Of a DNA stretch of 64,000 bases, positions 45,267-54,491 are shown in pieces. The translations under genes and the position numbers were made by a program. Positions within the stretch are counted from its first letter, which is position 1, and every line of letters starts with the position of its first letter. Under the pieces are notes generated by a model, which had not been told where the DNA came from, did not search any database, and saw only the letters and a program-made list of their open reading frames with translations. This stretch comes from Planococcus citreus (lineage in GTDB: Bacteria > Bacillota > Bacilli > Bacillales_A > Planococcaceae): contig NZ_RCCP01000006.1 of NCBI RefSeq assembly GCF_003664125.1, positions 33,698 to 97,697 on the forward strand, read 5' to 3'.

Positions 45267-46067
45267 TTATTGGCTGCGGCGACTTTTCTCGGATTCCGCT
45301 GCCGATTCGGCAAAGCACAGCACTGCCTGGAAAATTTCGTCCCGTTCCGGTTCCTGCAGCAGGTCGTGATAGCAAAACGGCCATTCCTTAAAATGGAATT
45401 CGTTGACGGCTTGCTTGGACAGCCAAGTGCGCCCTGCTGCCGTGCGCGTAATCAAATCACGCTGGCCAGTGTTGAGCATGATCGGAATATCCTGAAGTTG
45501 CATTTGTGCTGCTTGTTCCAAATAGCTTTGCAATTCCTTCCACCAGGCCGGTGAACTGAGCGATTGGATCGCTCGGTCTCTCCCTCCCAATTCATCCTGG
45601 AACTTGCGTCTCGTCAAATGGCGCAATTCGATGCCATGGTCGATTTTACCTTTTCCAGTAAGCTTGCTGATTCCGGACAACGCAAGTGTTGGCTTGCTCG
45701 GCACTTTTTGCAGTTCAAACCATGGCGACGTGAGAATAAGCGCTGCTATAGGATGGCGGTTTTCTCCAAGGGCATGGATGGCGATCGCTGCGCCGAGCCC
45801 ATGTCCCGCGAGCACGACCGGCAAGTCATTGCCCGCTGCCAGGCGCAGCAGTTCAGCGGCCGTCTTATCATATTCAAAAAATGTTTCACGGTGTACCGAA
45901 TCAGCTGCTGCTAGTGTCCCGTGGCCCGGCAAATCACCCATATAGACATGAAAGCCGCTCCTCCGCCATTGCTCGATTTGCCACGCATAGCGCTTATGTT
46001 CCTCGTATGCACTATGGATCAACACGATAACGCCTGTTGCCTCGCCTTCCGCTTGCCATTTCCACAT
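45267..46067 (-). CDS. YtpA-like alpha/beta hydrolase lacking the nucleophilic serine
   Basis: 266 aa alpha/beta hydrolase fold, similar along its length to B. subtilis YtpA, a lysophospholipase implicated in bacilysocin synthesis (MWKWQAEGEATGVIVLIH, YMGDLPGHGT, WPFCYHDLLQEPERDEIF). The nucleophile elbow should read GHSxG; here it is GHGLG with Gly90 (codon GGG at 45798-45800). The expected Asp (GQRDLI) and His (CYHDL) are kept. Without the serine, classic lipase chemistry is unlikely; a binding or altered role is possible. No frameshift or stop is present. Confidence 0.8.
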   Translation of the reverse strand: MWKWQAEGEATGVIVLIHSAYEEHKRYAWQIEQWRRSGFHVYMGDLPGHGTLAAADSVHRETFFEYDKTAAELLRLAAGNDLPVVLAGHGLGAAIAIHALGENRHPIAALILTSPWFELQKVPSKPTLALSGISKLTGKGKIDHGIELRHLTRRKFQDELGGRDRAIQSLSSPAWWKELQSYLEQAAQMQLQDIPIMLNTGQRDLITRTAAGRTWLSKQAVNEFHFKEWPFCYHDLLQEPERDEIFQAVLCFAESAAESEKSRRSQ

Positions 46068-46166
46068 AATCCGCGCCTCCCTATACAGCTTGATCGATTG
46101 ACCTTTTCCGTTGTTTTGATACGATTAGAACTAATTACATCTTATCAATGATAAAGGAGCTTTGCC

Positions 46167-46676
46167 ATGATCTATCCATATAAAGACAAATCACCAAATA
46201 TTGACAGATCGGTATTCATTGCCGATTATGCGACCGTCACCGGCGATGTGACGATCGGCGAGAATTCTTCTGTCTGGTTCAACACAGTCATCCGCGGCGA
46301 CGTGGCACCGACTATTATCGGGAAAAACACCAATATCCAAGACCTATCGATGCTCCACCAAAGTCCGGACAACCCGCTCATTTTGGAAGATGATGTCACC
46401 ATCGGCCACCAAGTGACGCTTCACAGCTGCAAAATCAAAAAAGGCGCTCTCGTCGGCATGGGCTCAATCATTCTGGACGGCGCTGAAATTGGCGAAGGGG
46501 CTTTTATCGGCGCAGGCAGCCTTGTCGCACAAGGAAAGAAAATCCCAGCGGGCACACTGGCATTCGGCCGTCCTGCAAAAGTTGTGCGTGAGCTGAACGA
46601 AGCGGACAAACAAGATATGGAACGCATTGTCCGGGAATACGCGGAAAAAGCAGCTTATTATAAATCACTTCAATAG
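46167..46676 (+). CDS. ytoA: gamma-carbonic anhydrase family protein (YtoA)
   Basis: 169 aa left-handed beta-helix hexapeptide-repeat protein. It is trimeric in the family, with a metal held by histidines from adjacent chains (MLHQ, IGHQVTLH). The repeats run VFIADYATVTGDVTIGENSSVWFN onward. Some members are carbonic anhydrases; others bind different ligands, so activity is inferred. AAAGGAG before the ATG. Faces the YtpA-like gene across a 99-bp gap. Confidence 0.87.
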   Translation: MIYPYKDKSPNIDRSVFIADYATVTGDVTIGENSSVWFNTVIRGDVAPTIIGKNTNIQDLSMLHQSPDNPLILEDDVTIGHQVTLHSCKIKKGALVGMGSIILDGAEIGEGAFIGAGSLVAQGKKIPAGTLAFGRPAKVVRELNEADKQDMERIVREYAEKAAYYKSLQ

Positions 46677-46712
46677 AAAAAGCAGGCGGAAAAATATCCG
46701 CCTGCTTTTTAT
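46677..46712. terminator. bidirectional terminator between ytoA and metK
   Basis: AAAAAGCAGGCGGA / TCCGCCTGCTTTTT perfect stem with a 6-nt loop. Confidence 0.93.
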
Positions 46713-47908
46713 TATGCGTTTGCTTGTTGTTTCAAAGCATCCGCTTTGTCTGTGCGTTCCCACGGAAGGTCGACATCCGTGCGGCCGAAGTGGCCGTAAG
46801 CCGCTGTCTGTTTGTAGATCGGGCGGCGCAGGTCGAGCATCTTGATGATCCCGGCTGGGCGCAAATCGAAGTTTGCGCGTACGAGTTCAATGAATTTGTC
46901 TTCGCTGACTTTCCCTGTGCCGAACGTATCGACAGCAATCGATACCGGATGTGCTACGCCGATTGCATAAGCAAGCTGCACTTCACATTTATCGGCGAGG
47001 CCAGAAGCAACGATATTCTTCGCCACATAGCGTGCTGCATAGGCACCGGAACGGTCGACTTTGGTCGCGTCTTTACCGGAGAATGCCCCACCGCCGTGTC
47101 GTGCATAACCGCCGTACGTATCAACGATGATCTTGCGGCCTGTAAGCCCTGCATCACCTTGAGGCCCGCCGATGACGAAACGGCCTGTCGGGTTGATGAA
47201 GTATTTCGTTTCAGCGTCTAGCAGTTCAGCAGGTACGACTTCATTGATGACGTATTCCTTCAAGTTGCGCTGGATTTGCTCCAAAGACACTTCCGGATGG
47301 TGCTGCGTCGAAATAACGATCGTATCGACACGCACCGGTTTATTGTTTTCATCATATTCAATCGTTACTTGCGTTTTGCCATCAGGGCGCAAATACGGCA
47401 AGATTTCTTCTTTGCGCACTTCTGCCAAGCGGCGTGCGAGTTTGTGCGCCAGGCTGATTGGCAATGGCATCAATTCTTCTGTTTCGTTTGACGCATACCC
47501 GAACATCAAGCCTTGGTCGCCTGCTCCGATCTCATCCAATTCCTTATCGGTCATCTGGCCTTCACGCGCTTCAAGGGCCACGTTGACGCCTGCAGCGATA
47601 TCTGCCGACTGCTCATCGATCGCTGTCAACACTGCGCTTGTCTCGGAATCGAATCCGTATTTCGCGCGTGTATAGCCGATTTCTTTAACTGTCTGGCGTA
47701 CCACTTTCGGAATGTCTACATATGTGGATGTCGTGATTTCTCCTGCGACAAGGACGAGCCCTGTCGTTACGGTCGTTTCGCATGCAACACGCGCATTCGG
47801 GTCTTCTGTCAGGATCGCATCCAGGATTGCGTCTGAAATCTGGTCGCAAATCTTATCCGGATGGCCCTCTGTTACTGATTCTGATGTGAATAATCGACGG
47901 TTTGTCAA
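46712..47908 (-). CDS. metK: S-adenosylmethionine synthetase
   Basis: 398 aa, makes SAM from methionine and ATP. Signatures: [32 protein letters not shown] and [19 protein letters not shown]. The start is a TTG at 47908, 8 nt after AAGGAGG, giving [14 protein letters not shown]; an ATG farther out would add 23 residues unlike the family. Controlled by a SAM-I riboswitch upstream, so transcription falls when its product is plentiful. Provides SAM for the methyltransferases and radical SAM proteins in the window. Confidence 0.98.
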   Translation of the reverse strand: MTNRRLFTSESVTEGHPDKICDQISDAILDAILTEDPNARVACETTVTTGLVLVAGEITTSTYVDIPKVVRQTVKEIGYTRAKYGFDSETSAVLTAIDEQSADIAAGVNVALEAREGQMTDKELDEIGAGDQGLMFGYASNETEELMPLPISLAHKLARRLAEVRKEEILPYLRPDGKTQVTIEYDENNKPVRVDTIVISTQHHPEVSLEQIQRNLKEYVINEVVPAELLDAETKYFINPTGRFVIGGPQGDAGLTGRKIIVDTYGGYARHGGGAFSGKDATKVDRSGAYAARYVAKNIVASGLADKCEVQLAYAIGVAHPVSIAVDTFGTGKVSEDKFIELVRANFDLRPAGIIKMLDLRRPIYKQTAAYGHFGRTDVDLPWERTDKADALKQQANA

Positions 47909-48051
47909 AAAAAGTTCCTCCTTATATCCTGCGAGATTGCTCTCGAAATTGATACGGTACTCGTTTTCCCATGTCAAGTCCGTTTCCGTTTATAGGAATT
48001 GAACTTCCAGCTTTTTCAGCCTGCACACGAGGATTAAGGGCATTCCATAAA

Positions 48052-48223
48052 AAAATCCCTTCTCTCATCTTTAAGCAATGAGGAAAGGAATAATCATCAT
48101 AAGCACCTTTCACTCTTATCGTCCAAGGCATTCGCCTTGCTTCAGGTTGGGCACCATCGCTGCAATTGCAGCAGGTTGCCGGGTTTCATTGGGCCTGCAC
48201 CCTCCACCAGCTCGGAATAAGAG
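48052..48223 (-). promoter_or_regulatory. SAM-I riboswitch (S-box) of metK
   Basis: The minus strand carries the S-box: CTCTTATT (48216-48223) pairing with GATAAGAG (48113-48120) as P1, GGTGGAGGG, GGCCCAATGAAACCCGGCAACC and GGTGCCAA cores. The terminator (TCCTTTCCTCAT with ATGAGAGAAGGGA, then T7) lies at 48052-48094. SAM binding stabilises the terminator form. Confidence 0.96.
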
Positions 48224-48240
48224 TATCCGTTCAATTTCCC

Positions 48241-48269
48241 ATCATACGGAATGCAGCAAGCACTGTCAA
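48241..48269 (-). promoter_or_regulatory. promoter of the metK leader
   Basis: TTGACA (48264-48269), 17-nt spacer, TATGAT (48241-48246) on the minus strand; starts just before the riboswitch. Confidence 0.85.
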
Positions 48270-48346
48270 CGTTTTTACCGGAAACGATTGTCAGACTTTT
48301 AAGCATGCATCTTTTTCTACTATTGAAACAGCACAAATCGTTAACA

Positions 48347-48374
48347 TTGACAGATTTCTAGTTATTAGTATAGA
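48347..48374 (+). promoter_or_regulatory. promoter of pckA
   Basis: TTGACA (48347-48352), 16-nt spacer, TATAGA (48369-48374). Confidence 0.75.
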
Positions 48375-48387
48375 CTAATCGCGTCAA

Positions 48388-48398
48388 TGTGTTATACT
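48388..48398 (+). promoter_or_regulatory. candidate CcpN operator at pckA
   Basis: TGTGTTATACT matches the reported CcpN consensus TRTGHYATAYW at all positions and lies just after the pckA promoter, where CcpN represses pckA and gapB on glycolytic carbon in B. subtilis. Confidence 0.62.
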
Positions 48399-48460
48399 AA
48401 TGTTCGAATATACATCTTCCCCATTCATTTGGGAATAAACGAAAAGGAAGGTACATATAT

Positions 48461-50050
48461 ATGACTTCAGTGAACCTAGCAAATGATTTGAAAGAGCTTT
48501 TGAACGGCTCGAATATTAATACGCAACTATCCGTTCCACAATTGGTGGAAGCTGCAACATCCCGCGGGGAGGCAGTATTGACGCGTGAAGGCGCTGTCAA
48601 AGCGGAAACCGGCAAATACACGGGCCGTTCGCCTAAAGACAAGTATATGGTAGAAGAGGCGATTTCGAAAGATAAAATTGATTGGGGCAGCGTCAACCGC
48701 CCGATTTCCTCTGAAATCTTTGAAAACCTATATGCTAAAGTCCTCAATCATTTGAAAGAAAAAGACGCTTTGTACGTCTTCAAAGGTTTTGCCGGCGCAG
48801 ATCCTGAGTCGCGCCTTGCGATTCAGACAATCAATGAATACGCATGGCATAACCTGTTCGCCCATCAATTGTTCATCCGCCCGACTGCGGAAGAACTGAA
48901 GGCGCATGAAGCTGAATTCACTGTCGTTTACGCCCCGACTTTCCATGCAGACCCTGCGGTGGACGGAACGGATTCCGAAACCTTCATCATCGTTTCGATG
49001 GAAAAGAAAATTATCTTGATCGGCGGCACGGAATACGCTGGCGAAATGAAAAAATCCATCTTCTCGATCATGAACTACATCCTTCCTGAAAAAGGCATCC
49101 TGCCGATGCACTGCTCAGCGAACGTCGGCAAAAACGATGACGTCGCTTTGTTCTTCGGCCTTTCCGGCACAGGCAAAACGACTTTGTCAGCTGACGAAGA
49201 CCGCAAATTGATCGGCGACGATGAACATGGCTGGTCGGATAACGGCGTCTTCAACATCGAAGGCGGCTGCTATGCAAAAACAATCAACTTGTCTCGTGAA
49301 AATGAACCACAGATTTTCGATGCCATCCGTTTCGGCTCTGTCCTTGAAAACGTCGTCGTTGACGAAGACACGCGCATCCCAGACTACGATGACGGATCGT
49401 TAACAGAAAACACGCGTGCAGCGTACCCGATCGATGCTATCGACAATATCGTCGTCCCTTCTGTTGCAGGGCACCCGAAAACGATCGTCTTTTTGACTGC
49501 GGACGCATTCGGCGTATTGCCTCCAATCAGCAAATTGACGAAAGAACAAGCGATGTACCACTTCCTTAGCGGATACACATCAAAACTGGCCGGCACAGAA
49601 CGCGGTGTGACTTCACCGGAAGCGACATTCTCGACATGCTTCGGCTCACCATTCCTTCCGCTTCACGCGACAGTTTACGCTGAAATGCTCGGCGACAAAA
49701 TCGATGAGCACGGCGCAGACGTCTACCTGGTAAACACAGGATGGACTGGCGGAGTATACGGCGTCGGAAGCCGCATGAAACTGTCCTACACACGCACAAT
49801 GGTCCGCGCAGCGATCCGCGGCGACTTGAACGGCGTGGACATGGAACATGAATCGGTCTTCGGCTTGAACATGCCAACAGAAATCCCAGGCGTGCCGACT
49901 GAAGTATTGAACCCGCGCAATGCATGGGCTGATAAAGAAGCTTATGACCAAAAAGCACAGGAATTGGCGAAGAAGTTCAAAGACAACTTTGAAAAATTCG
50001 GCACTGTGGATGCTGGCATCAGCCAAAAAGGCGGCCCTACCCATAATTAA
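48461..50050 (+). CDS. pckA: phosphoenolpyruvate carboxykinase (ATP)
   Basis: 529 aa gluconeogenic enzyme converting oxaloacetate and ATP to PEP, ADP and CO2. Signatures: kinase-1a loop [37 protein letters not shown] and the arginine-rich [16 protein letters not shown] substrate site. AAAGGAAGG before the ATG. Divergent from metK, as in B. subtilis, and likely repressed by CcpN. Confidence 0.98.
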   Translation: MTSVNLANDLKELLNGSNINTQLSVPQLVEAATSRGEAVLTREGAVKAETGKYTGRSPKDKYMVEEAISKDKIDWGSVNRPISSEIFENLYAKVLNHLKEKDALYVFKGFAGADPESRLAIQTINEYAWHNLFAHQLFIRPTAEELKAHEAEFTVVYAPTFHADPAVDGTDSETFIIVSMEKKIILIGGTEYAGEMKKSIFSIMNYILPEKGILPMHCSANVGKNDDVALFFGLSGTGKTTLSADEDRKLIGDDEHGWSDNGVFNIEGGCYAKTINLSRENEPQIFDAIRFGSVLENVVVDEDTRIPDYDDGSLTENTRAAYPIDAIDNIVVPSVAGHPKTIVFLTADAFGVLPPISKLTKEQAMYHFLSGYTSKLAGTERGVTSPEATFSTCFGSPFLPLHATVYAEMLGDKIDEHGADVYLVNTGWTGGVYGVGSRMKLSYTRTMVRAAIRGDLNGVDMEHESVFGLNMPTEIPGVPTEVLNPRNAWADKEAYDQKAQELAKKFKDNFEKFGTVDAGISQKGGPTHN

Positions 50051-50059
50051 TTACATCAT

Positions 50060-50106
50060 AAAAGGACGGAGAGAAATCATTCATTTCTCTCCGTCCTTTT
50101 TTGTTT
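50060..50106. terminator. bidirectional terminator between pckA and ytmA
   Basis: A 17-bp perfect stem AAAGGACGGAGAGAAAT with its complement and T runs both ways. Confidence 0.93.
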
Positions 50107-50123
50107 TATTCTCAACTACCGCG

Positions 50124-50948
50124 TTAAGCTTCTGCATTATTGCGGACAGCTTCGGTTGAATCTTCTTTGCGCTTCTCCTGCTCTTTCATCCATATCGTCA
50201 GCGCCTTCGCAGTCTTGCGATTTGCCGTAGGAGGGAAAAAATGTGTGTACTCCGGAAAATACCACGTTTCACATGGCTGATGATTGAGCTGCAACGATTC
50301 TTCCAATAGGAAGGCTTGCTGAGGCGAAACATTGTCGTCTTTCAAGCCATGGATAATCAAGTAAGAAGCATCGCTCTCTCCGATACGCATCAAAGGATTG
50401 CGTTCTTCAAATGCTGGAAGCGCGGTATTCGGCGTACCGCCGTAAAGACGCTTCATCATACGGCGCATATCCAGCCTCTCTTTATACGTCAGCACCGTAT
50501 CCGTGACGCCTGCCCATGTGACGACGGAACAAATATCGCTTCTCAGCACAGCAGTCCACAGCGCCATGATGCCGCCTCTTGAAAATGCCAGCAAATGAAC
50601 TGGGCCTGCACTGAATTTTTTCAGCACTTCCACGGCATTCACGGCGTCATAGCGGTCTTCCCCGGCAAACTCATCTTTCCCTTCACCGCCGCGGTTGCCG
50701 CGGTAATAAGGGGCGAAAACGGTAAATCCCATTCCCGCAAATTGAGCGATCCGTGCCGGCCGCACCATGCCGATGGACTGGATGCCACCGCGCAGGTACA
50801 AGATTCCACTTCCGGCATCATCTTTTTTCGGCTGCGCCAGCAAGCCTTTAATACGCAAGCCTTCAGACCAATACGTCACTTCCCGCAGTCGTACATTCGG
50901 ATTCGGCGATGGATACCATCTCATCGATTCAATATCACCATTTTTCAA
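50124..50948 (-). CDS. ytmA: alpha/beta hydrolase, S9 peptidase-like (YtmA)
   Basis: 274 aa. The hydrolase fold has the nucleophile elbow AFSRGGIMALW (serine intact), oxyanion-side YLRGGIQSIGM, an Asp in IIHGLKDDNVSP and a His in PEYTHFFPP. Related to the prolyl-oligopeptidase C-terminal domain; substrate unknown. The TTG at 50948, 7 nt after AAGGTG, overlaps the ytkD stop by 14 bp; an ATG at 50924 is possible. Operon with ytkD. Confidence 0.82.
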   Translation of the reverse strand: MKNGDIESMRWYPSPNPNVRLREVTYWSEGLRIKGLLAQPKKDDAGSGILYLRGGIQSIGMVRPARIAQFAGMGFTVFAPYYRGNRGGEGKDEFAGEDRYDAVNAVEVLKKFSAGPVHLLAFSRGGIMALWTAVLRSDICSVVTWAGVTDTVLTYKERLDMRRMMKRLYGGTPNTALPAFEERNPLMRIGESDASYLIIHGLKDDNVSPQQAFLLEESLQLNHQPCETWYFPEYTHFFPPTANRKTAKALTIWMKEQEKRKEDSTEAVRNNAEA

Positions 50949-51387
50949 CAGTCTTCACCTTCTCTATAATCGCTTCCATGCCCGCGTCGCGCATCAGGAA
51001 GCTGTAATTTCCATCGATCACAATCTTTGGAACCAGCACCGGTCCGTCTGTCTCCATCCACTCCACTTGCTTCATGTCCTCAATAGTGGCTGTAAATACC
51101 GTTTTGCTAAAAGGTTTATCTGTATAAACTGTATATTCCGCAAGCCAATTTAATTCATTCACACTGGCTCCAGTTTCTTCGAATACTTCCCGCTTCGCCG
51201 CCTGCTCCAGCGATTCGCCTGGCTCGGCTTTGCCCCCCGGAAATTCAAGGCCGCGCACGGAATGCCTCGTCAACAGCCAGCTGCCATTATATTTTCCTAT
51301 CACCAGCACATGCCGGCTTTCAATCTGTGACTGTCCTTTTTCAAAAAATAAACGGCAAGTGCAGCCGTTCAAGTCCTTATATTCCAT
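50935..51387 (-). CDS. ytkD: Nudix hydrolase, RNA deprotection/oxidised-nucleotide type (YtkD)
   Basis: 150 aa. The Nudix box GGKAEPGESLEQAAKREVFE.ETGA (GX5EX7REUXEEXGU, ~65-88) is complete. Bacillus YtkD hydrolyses 8-oxo-dGTP and also removes pyrophosphate from RNA 5' ends. GGGAGG precedes the ATG at 51387; the upstream in-frame stretch is rejected. It overlaps ytmA at its end and lies just after dps, linking it to oxidative stress. Confidence 0.88.
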   Translation of the reverse strand: MEYKDLNGCTCRLFFEKGQSQIESRHVLVIGKYNGSWLLTRHSVRGLEFPGGKAEPGESLEQAAKREVFEETGASVNELNWLAEYTVYTDKPFSKTVFTATIEDMKQVEWMETDGPVLVPKIVIDGNYSFLMRDAGMEAIIEKVKTVEKW

Positions 51388-51454
51388 CAAACATCCTCCC
51401 GGCTTCAGAAAAAGCGCACAACCGGCTAACGGTCGTACGCCCATTTCTTCTATT

Positions 51455-51901
51455 CTACTTCTTTTCGCCGAGAAATGCAGACAGCATCCACGAATGCTTC
51501 TCTAAGTTTTGATGGATGGCATTGAACATGTCCTCTGTCATGTCATCGCCGTCTCCAGCCGCAAGTTCCATGCCTTTTTTCAAGGATTTCATGATCTTGT
51601 CGTAATCGGAAACGATGGTATCGACCATCTGCTCCGCGCTCTCGCTGCTGGTCGCTTCATCTACGACCGACAATTCGAGCTGCTCTTTCATTGTTGCTAC
51701 CGGCTTGCCGCCAAGTGCCAGCAGGCGTTCCGCAATCTCATCCATATGAAGCGTCGCTTCGTTATAGAGTTCTTCAAACTTTACATGCAAGGTAAAGAAA
51801 GATGGCCCTTTGACATACCAGTGGAAATTATGTAATTTCGTATAGAGTACTGACCATGAAGCGACTTGTACGTTCAATTCCTCGTTTAATGCTGTTGACA
51901 C
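51455..51901 (-). CDS. dps: Dps-family DNA-protecting ferritin-like protein
   Basis: 148 aa four-helix protein forming a 12-mer shell that oxidises and stores Fe2+ and protects DNA. The inter-subunit ferroxidase residues are in [10 protein letters not shown] and [17 protein letters not shown] start at 51901, 9 nt after GGAGAG. A sigma-B-like promoter candidate is at 51946. In B. subtilis dps is also sigma-B dependent and located next to ytkD homologues. Confidence 0.93.
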   Translation of the reverse strand: MSTALNEELNVQVASWSVLYTKLHNFHWYVKGPSFFTLHVKFEELYNEATLHMDEIAERLLALGGKPVATMKEQLELSVVDEATSSESAEQMVDTIVSDYDKIMKSLKKGMELAAGDGDDMTEDMFNAIHQNLEKHSWMLSAFLGEKK

Positions 51902-51945
51902 AATTCATCACTCTCCATTTTTTGATAAGCTCTTCTGCTTTATAA

Positions 51946-51971
51946 ATACCTCTAAAAGCCCTACAATAAAC
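51946..51971 (-). promoter_or_regulatory. candidate sigma-B promoter of dps
   Basis: GTTTAT (51966-51971), 14-nt spacer, AGGTAT (51946-51951) on the minus strand; one -10 mismatch to the consensus. Confidence 0.5.
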
Positions 51972-52012
51972 ATCAACGAACCGCAACCAAACAAGAAAAG
52001 AGTGGAATTACG

Positions 52013-52243
52013 ATGAAAACCGCATTAGTGAAGCTGTTCCGTTTCTATCAACGCTTCATCTCCCCACTGTCGCCGCCGAGCTGCAGATTCTATCCGACAT
52101 GCTCCCATTATGGGATTGAAGCGGTAGAAAAACATGGCGCATTAAAAGGCGGCTATCTCGCAATTCGCCGCATTTTAAGCTGCCACCCGTTCCATAAAGG
52201 CGGAGTGGATTTTGTCCCGGAAGAATGGCCCCCTAAAAAATAG
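52013..52243 (+). CDS. yidD: membrane protein insertion efficiency factor YidD
   Basis: 76 aa. The compact YidD domain is complete: [32 protein letters not shown] and [14 protein letters not shown] with the conserved cysteines. It is a peripheral membrane protein that helps YidC/Sec insertion; it is usually near rnpA/yidC but stands alone here, as in some Bacillus. GAGTGG lies 8 nt before the ATG. Confidence 0.92.
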   Translation: MKTALVKLFRFYQRFISPLSPPSCRFYPTCSHYGIEAVEKHGALKGGYLAIRRILSCHPFHKGGVDFVPEEWPPKK

Positions 52244-52256
52244 GTGGGTTTTTTTC
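52225..52256 (+). terminator. weak terminator after yidD
   Basis: CCCCCTA / TAGGTGGG pairing with a 5-nt loop and T8; the stem has a mismatch and overlaps the yidD stop. Confidence 0.55.
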
Positions 52257-52319
52257 TTGTGTTGAATCGGATTGTATTGTATGATTCTAAGAGTCAACAA
52301 AACGTAACGATTACATTTT
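52257..52319 (+). promoter_or_regulatory. promoter with Zur-box-like operator of the zinc-binding lipoprotein gene
   Basis: TTGTGT (52257-52262), 17-nt spacer, TATGAT (52280-52285). The segment 52299-52319 (AAAACGTAAC-G-ATTACATTTT) matches the Bacillus Zur box at about 16 of 20 symmetric positions, placed just downstream of the start point, as a zinc-dependent repressor site would be. Confidence 0.72.
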
Positions 52320-52351
52320 ATGAACACGCATTAAATTTGGAGGGACATTTT

Positions 52352-53395
52352 ATGAAGAAACTAGCATTATTTGCAGGAATAGCACTCATTTTATTATTGG
52401 CTGCGTGCGGCGGCACGGCACAACCCGATAGCGGCCCTGAAGGCGAAGCGGCCGAAGGGAAACTTGATGTATATGCAACGGTTTATCCGCTCGTCTATTT
52501 TGCAGAACGTATCGGTGGCGAGCGTGTCGACGTCAAATCCGTTTACCCGGCTGGCGCCAACGAGCATAGCTTTGAACCAACCCAAAAAGACATGATCAAT
52601 ATGGCGGACGCCGATCTACTCTTTTATGTCGGTTTAGGGCTTGAAGGCTTTATCGACAGCGCACAGGAAACGCTTCAAAATGAAGACCTCGAATTTGTCG
52701 CTACAGCAGACGGAATCACCGATGAACAACTTGAAGCGGCAGCTGGTGCACAAACTGAGGCACATAGTGAAGACGAGCATGGGCCCGAAGAGGAAGATGC
52801 TCATGAAGAAGAAGGACATGATGAAGAGGGAAGCCACGAAGAGGAAGAAGGCCACGAAGGCCATGACCATGGCTCCACTGATCCACACGTCTGGATCTCA
52901 CCTGTCCTGAGCCAGGAACTCGCCGCTTCTGTCCGTGATGCTTTAGCGAAAAAAGACCCGGAAGGCGCAGAGGAATTCGATAAGAATTATGAAGAACTCG
53001 TCGCTGAACTAGAAGCGCTTGATGAATCATTCCAAAATTTGGGCGAAAAAGTCGAACGTGACACCTTCTTCGTGTCCCACTCAGCATTCGGTTATATTGC
53101 AGCACCTTACGGATTTGAGCAAGTGGCCGTCGCAGGCTTGAATAGCCAAGATGAACCGTCCCAGAAAGAGTTAACGGAAATCGTCGACATGGCGCGTGAA
53201 AAAGACATTCAATACATCGTCTTCGAACAAAACGTCTCGTCGAATTTGACGGAAGTCATCCAAAACGAAGTAGGCGCCGAAGCGATTGAAATGCATAACC
53301 TCGGAGTGCTGACCCAGGAGAACATCGACAACGATGAAACGTATTTCACCTTGATGGAAAAAAATCTTCAAGCACTCGAAACAGTCTTGAAATAG
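52352..53395 (+). CDS. znuA: zinc ABC transporter substrate-binding lipoprotein (ZnuA/AdcA-like)
   Basis: 347 aa. Signal peptide with lipobox LLAAC, so lipid-anchored outside. Cluster A-I fold: VYATVYPLVYFAERIGGERV, GANEHSFEPTQKD, DPHVWISP and FEQNVSSN. Between ~115 and 175 lies a His/Glu/Asp-rich loop (HEEEGHDEEGSHEEEEGHEG pattern) typical of zinc carriers that gather metal. TGGAGGG before the ATG at 52352; the earlier open region belongs to the leader. No permease or ATPase gene is adjacent, so it must use a transporter encoded elsewhere. Confidence 0.9.
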   Translation: MKKLALFAGIALILLLAACGGTAQPDSGPEGEAAEGKLDVYATVYPLVYFAERIGGERVDVKSVYPAGANEHSFEPTQKDMINMADADLLFYVGLGLEGFIDSAQETLQNEDLEFVATADGITDEQLEAAAGAQTEAHSEDEHGPEEEDAHEEEGHDEEGSHEEEEGHEGHDHGSTDPHVWISPVLSQELAASVRDALAKKDPEGAEEFDKNYEELVAELEALDESFQNLGEKVERDTFFVSHSAFGYIAAPYGFEQVAVAGLNSQDEPSQKELTEIVDMAREKDIQYIVFEQNVSSNLTEVIQNEVGAEAIEMHNLGVLTQENIDNDETYFTLMEKNLQALETVLK

Positions 53396-53396
53396 T

Positions 53397-53432
53397 AAAA
53401 ACTCGCCGAACAATAAGTCGGCGAGTTTTTTA
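53397..53432. terminator. bidirectional terminator between znuA and menC
   Basis: AAACTCGCCGA / TCGGCGAGTTT stem with an 8-nt loop; T runs on both strands; overlaps the menC stop. Confidence 0.91.
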
Positions 53433-54491
53433 TATGTTCAGCTTATATCCGATTCCTGGACTTTCGCTTAATTTGATTTCCCCATGCTCCACACGGATTT
53501 CCGGAGAGACGATATCTACCTGCCAAAAATGGCCTGAATCTGAAAAATCCCCAGTCAGTTTCACTTCGGGCAGCGATGCAAGCGCCAGATTATGCGCTTT
53601 CGATACGCCAAACTCGATCATGCCGCCGACCCACATCCCGATCTGTTCATTTCTGCAGAACTCGACGACCTTCAAGGTTTCTGACCAACCACCGAGACGA
53701 CCCATCTTCAAGACGATAATATCCCCTGCTTGCTGTTCTGCCATGCGTTTTACATCGTCGAGGCTATGGATGCTTTCATCCAGGCAGATTGGCGTTGTCA
53801 TTTTAGAACGTGCAGCACTATGGGCTTCCCACTCATGTTCGCCATATGGCTGCTCGATCAACGCAAAACCGGCCTGATCGAATGCCAGCAGCTCTTCCAA
53901 TGCCCGCCCTGAAAAACTGCCATTGGCGTCGGCATAGAACGAGATCTCCGGATTGGCCGCAACCAAGCTTTTCAATAAAGCCGCATCGGTATCAGGTGAA
54001 ACTTTCAGTTTGATGCGCCGATAACCTCTGCCGATTGCTGCTTTTACGTTGGGTGCCAGTTCATCGCTCTCTCCTGCGACGACAACGCCTGCAGGGATTG
54101 TTTTCCGAACTCCCCCGATGAATTCATGCAGCGGCACACCTTGACGTTTCGCAAATAAATCCCATATAGCCATTTCCACAGCAGCTTTTGCCATATGATT
54201 GCCTTTTACTTTGGAAAATAATCTTTCCAGCTCTGTCGGATGCTCCAAACGTTCATTTAGCAATAGGGGAGCCAGCACCTGTTCCATCACAAAGCGGCTG
54301 CTCGTTACGGTCTCTTCGGTATACCAAGGTGTATCAAAAGCAACACATTCACCGTAGCCTTCGCGCCCTTGAGCATCCCGGACGATCACTATCGTCACTT
54401 CCCGCTCTTGTACTTTCTGCAAGACAGTGATGAAAGGCTGGTTCAAAGGCTGGTTCACTTTACGGAATTCAATACCGGCAATTACAGCCAT
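53430..54491 (-). CDS. menC: o-succinylbenzoate synthase
   Basis: 353 aa enolase-superfamily enzyme dehydrating SHCHC to o-succinylbenzoate in menaquinone synthesis. The catalytic lysine is in YRRIKLKVSP, metal ligands in SFYADANGS, LIEQPYGEHEWE and CLDESIHSL, and the second lysine in IVLKMGRLGG. ATG lies inside the menE end (10-bp overlap), with AAGGGA 9 nt before it. Last gene of menFDHBEC. Confidence 0.96.
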   Translation of the reverse strand: MAVIAGIEFRKVNQPLNQPFITVLQKVQEREVTIVIVRDAQGREGYGECVAFDTPWYTEETVTSSRFVMEQVLAPLLLNERLEHPTELERLFSKVKGNHMAKAAVEMAIWDLFAKRQGVPLHEFIGGVRKTIPAGVVVAGESDELAPNVKAAIGRGYRRIKLKVSPDTDAALLKSLVAANPEISFYADANGSFSGRALEELLAFDQAGFALIEQPYGEHEWEAHSAARSKMTTPICLDESIHSLDDVKRMAEQQAGDIIVLKMGRLGGWSETLKVVEFCRNEQIGMWVGGMIEFGVSKAHNLALASLPEVKLTGDFSDSGHFWQVDIVSPEIRVEHGEIKLSESPGIGYKLNI

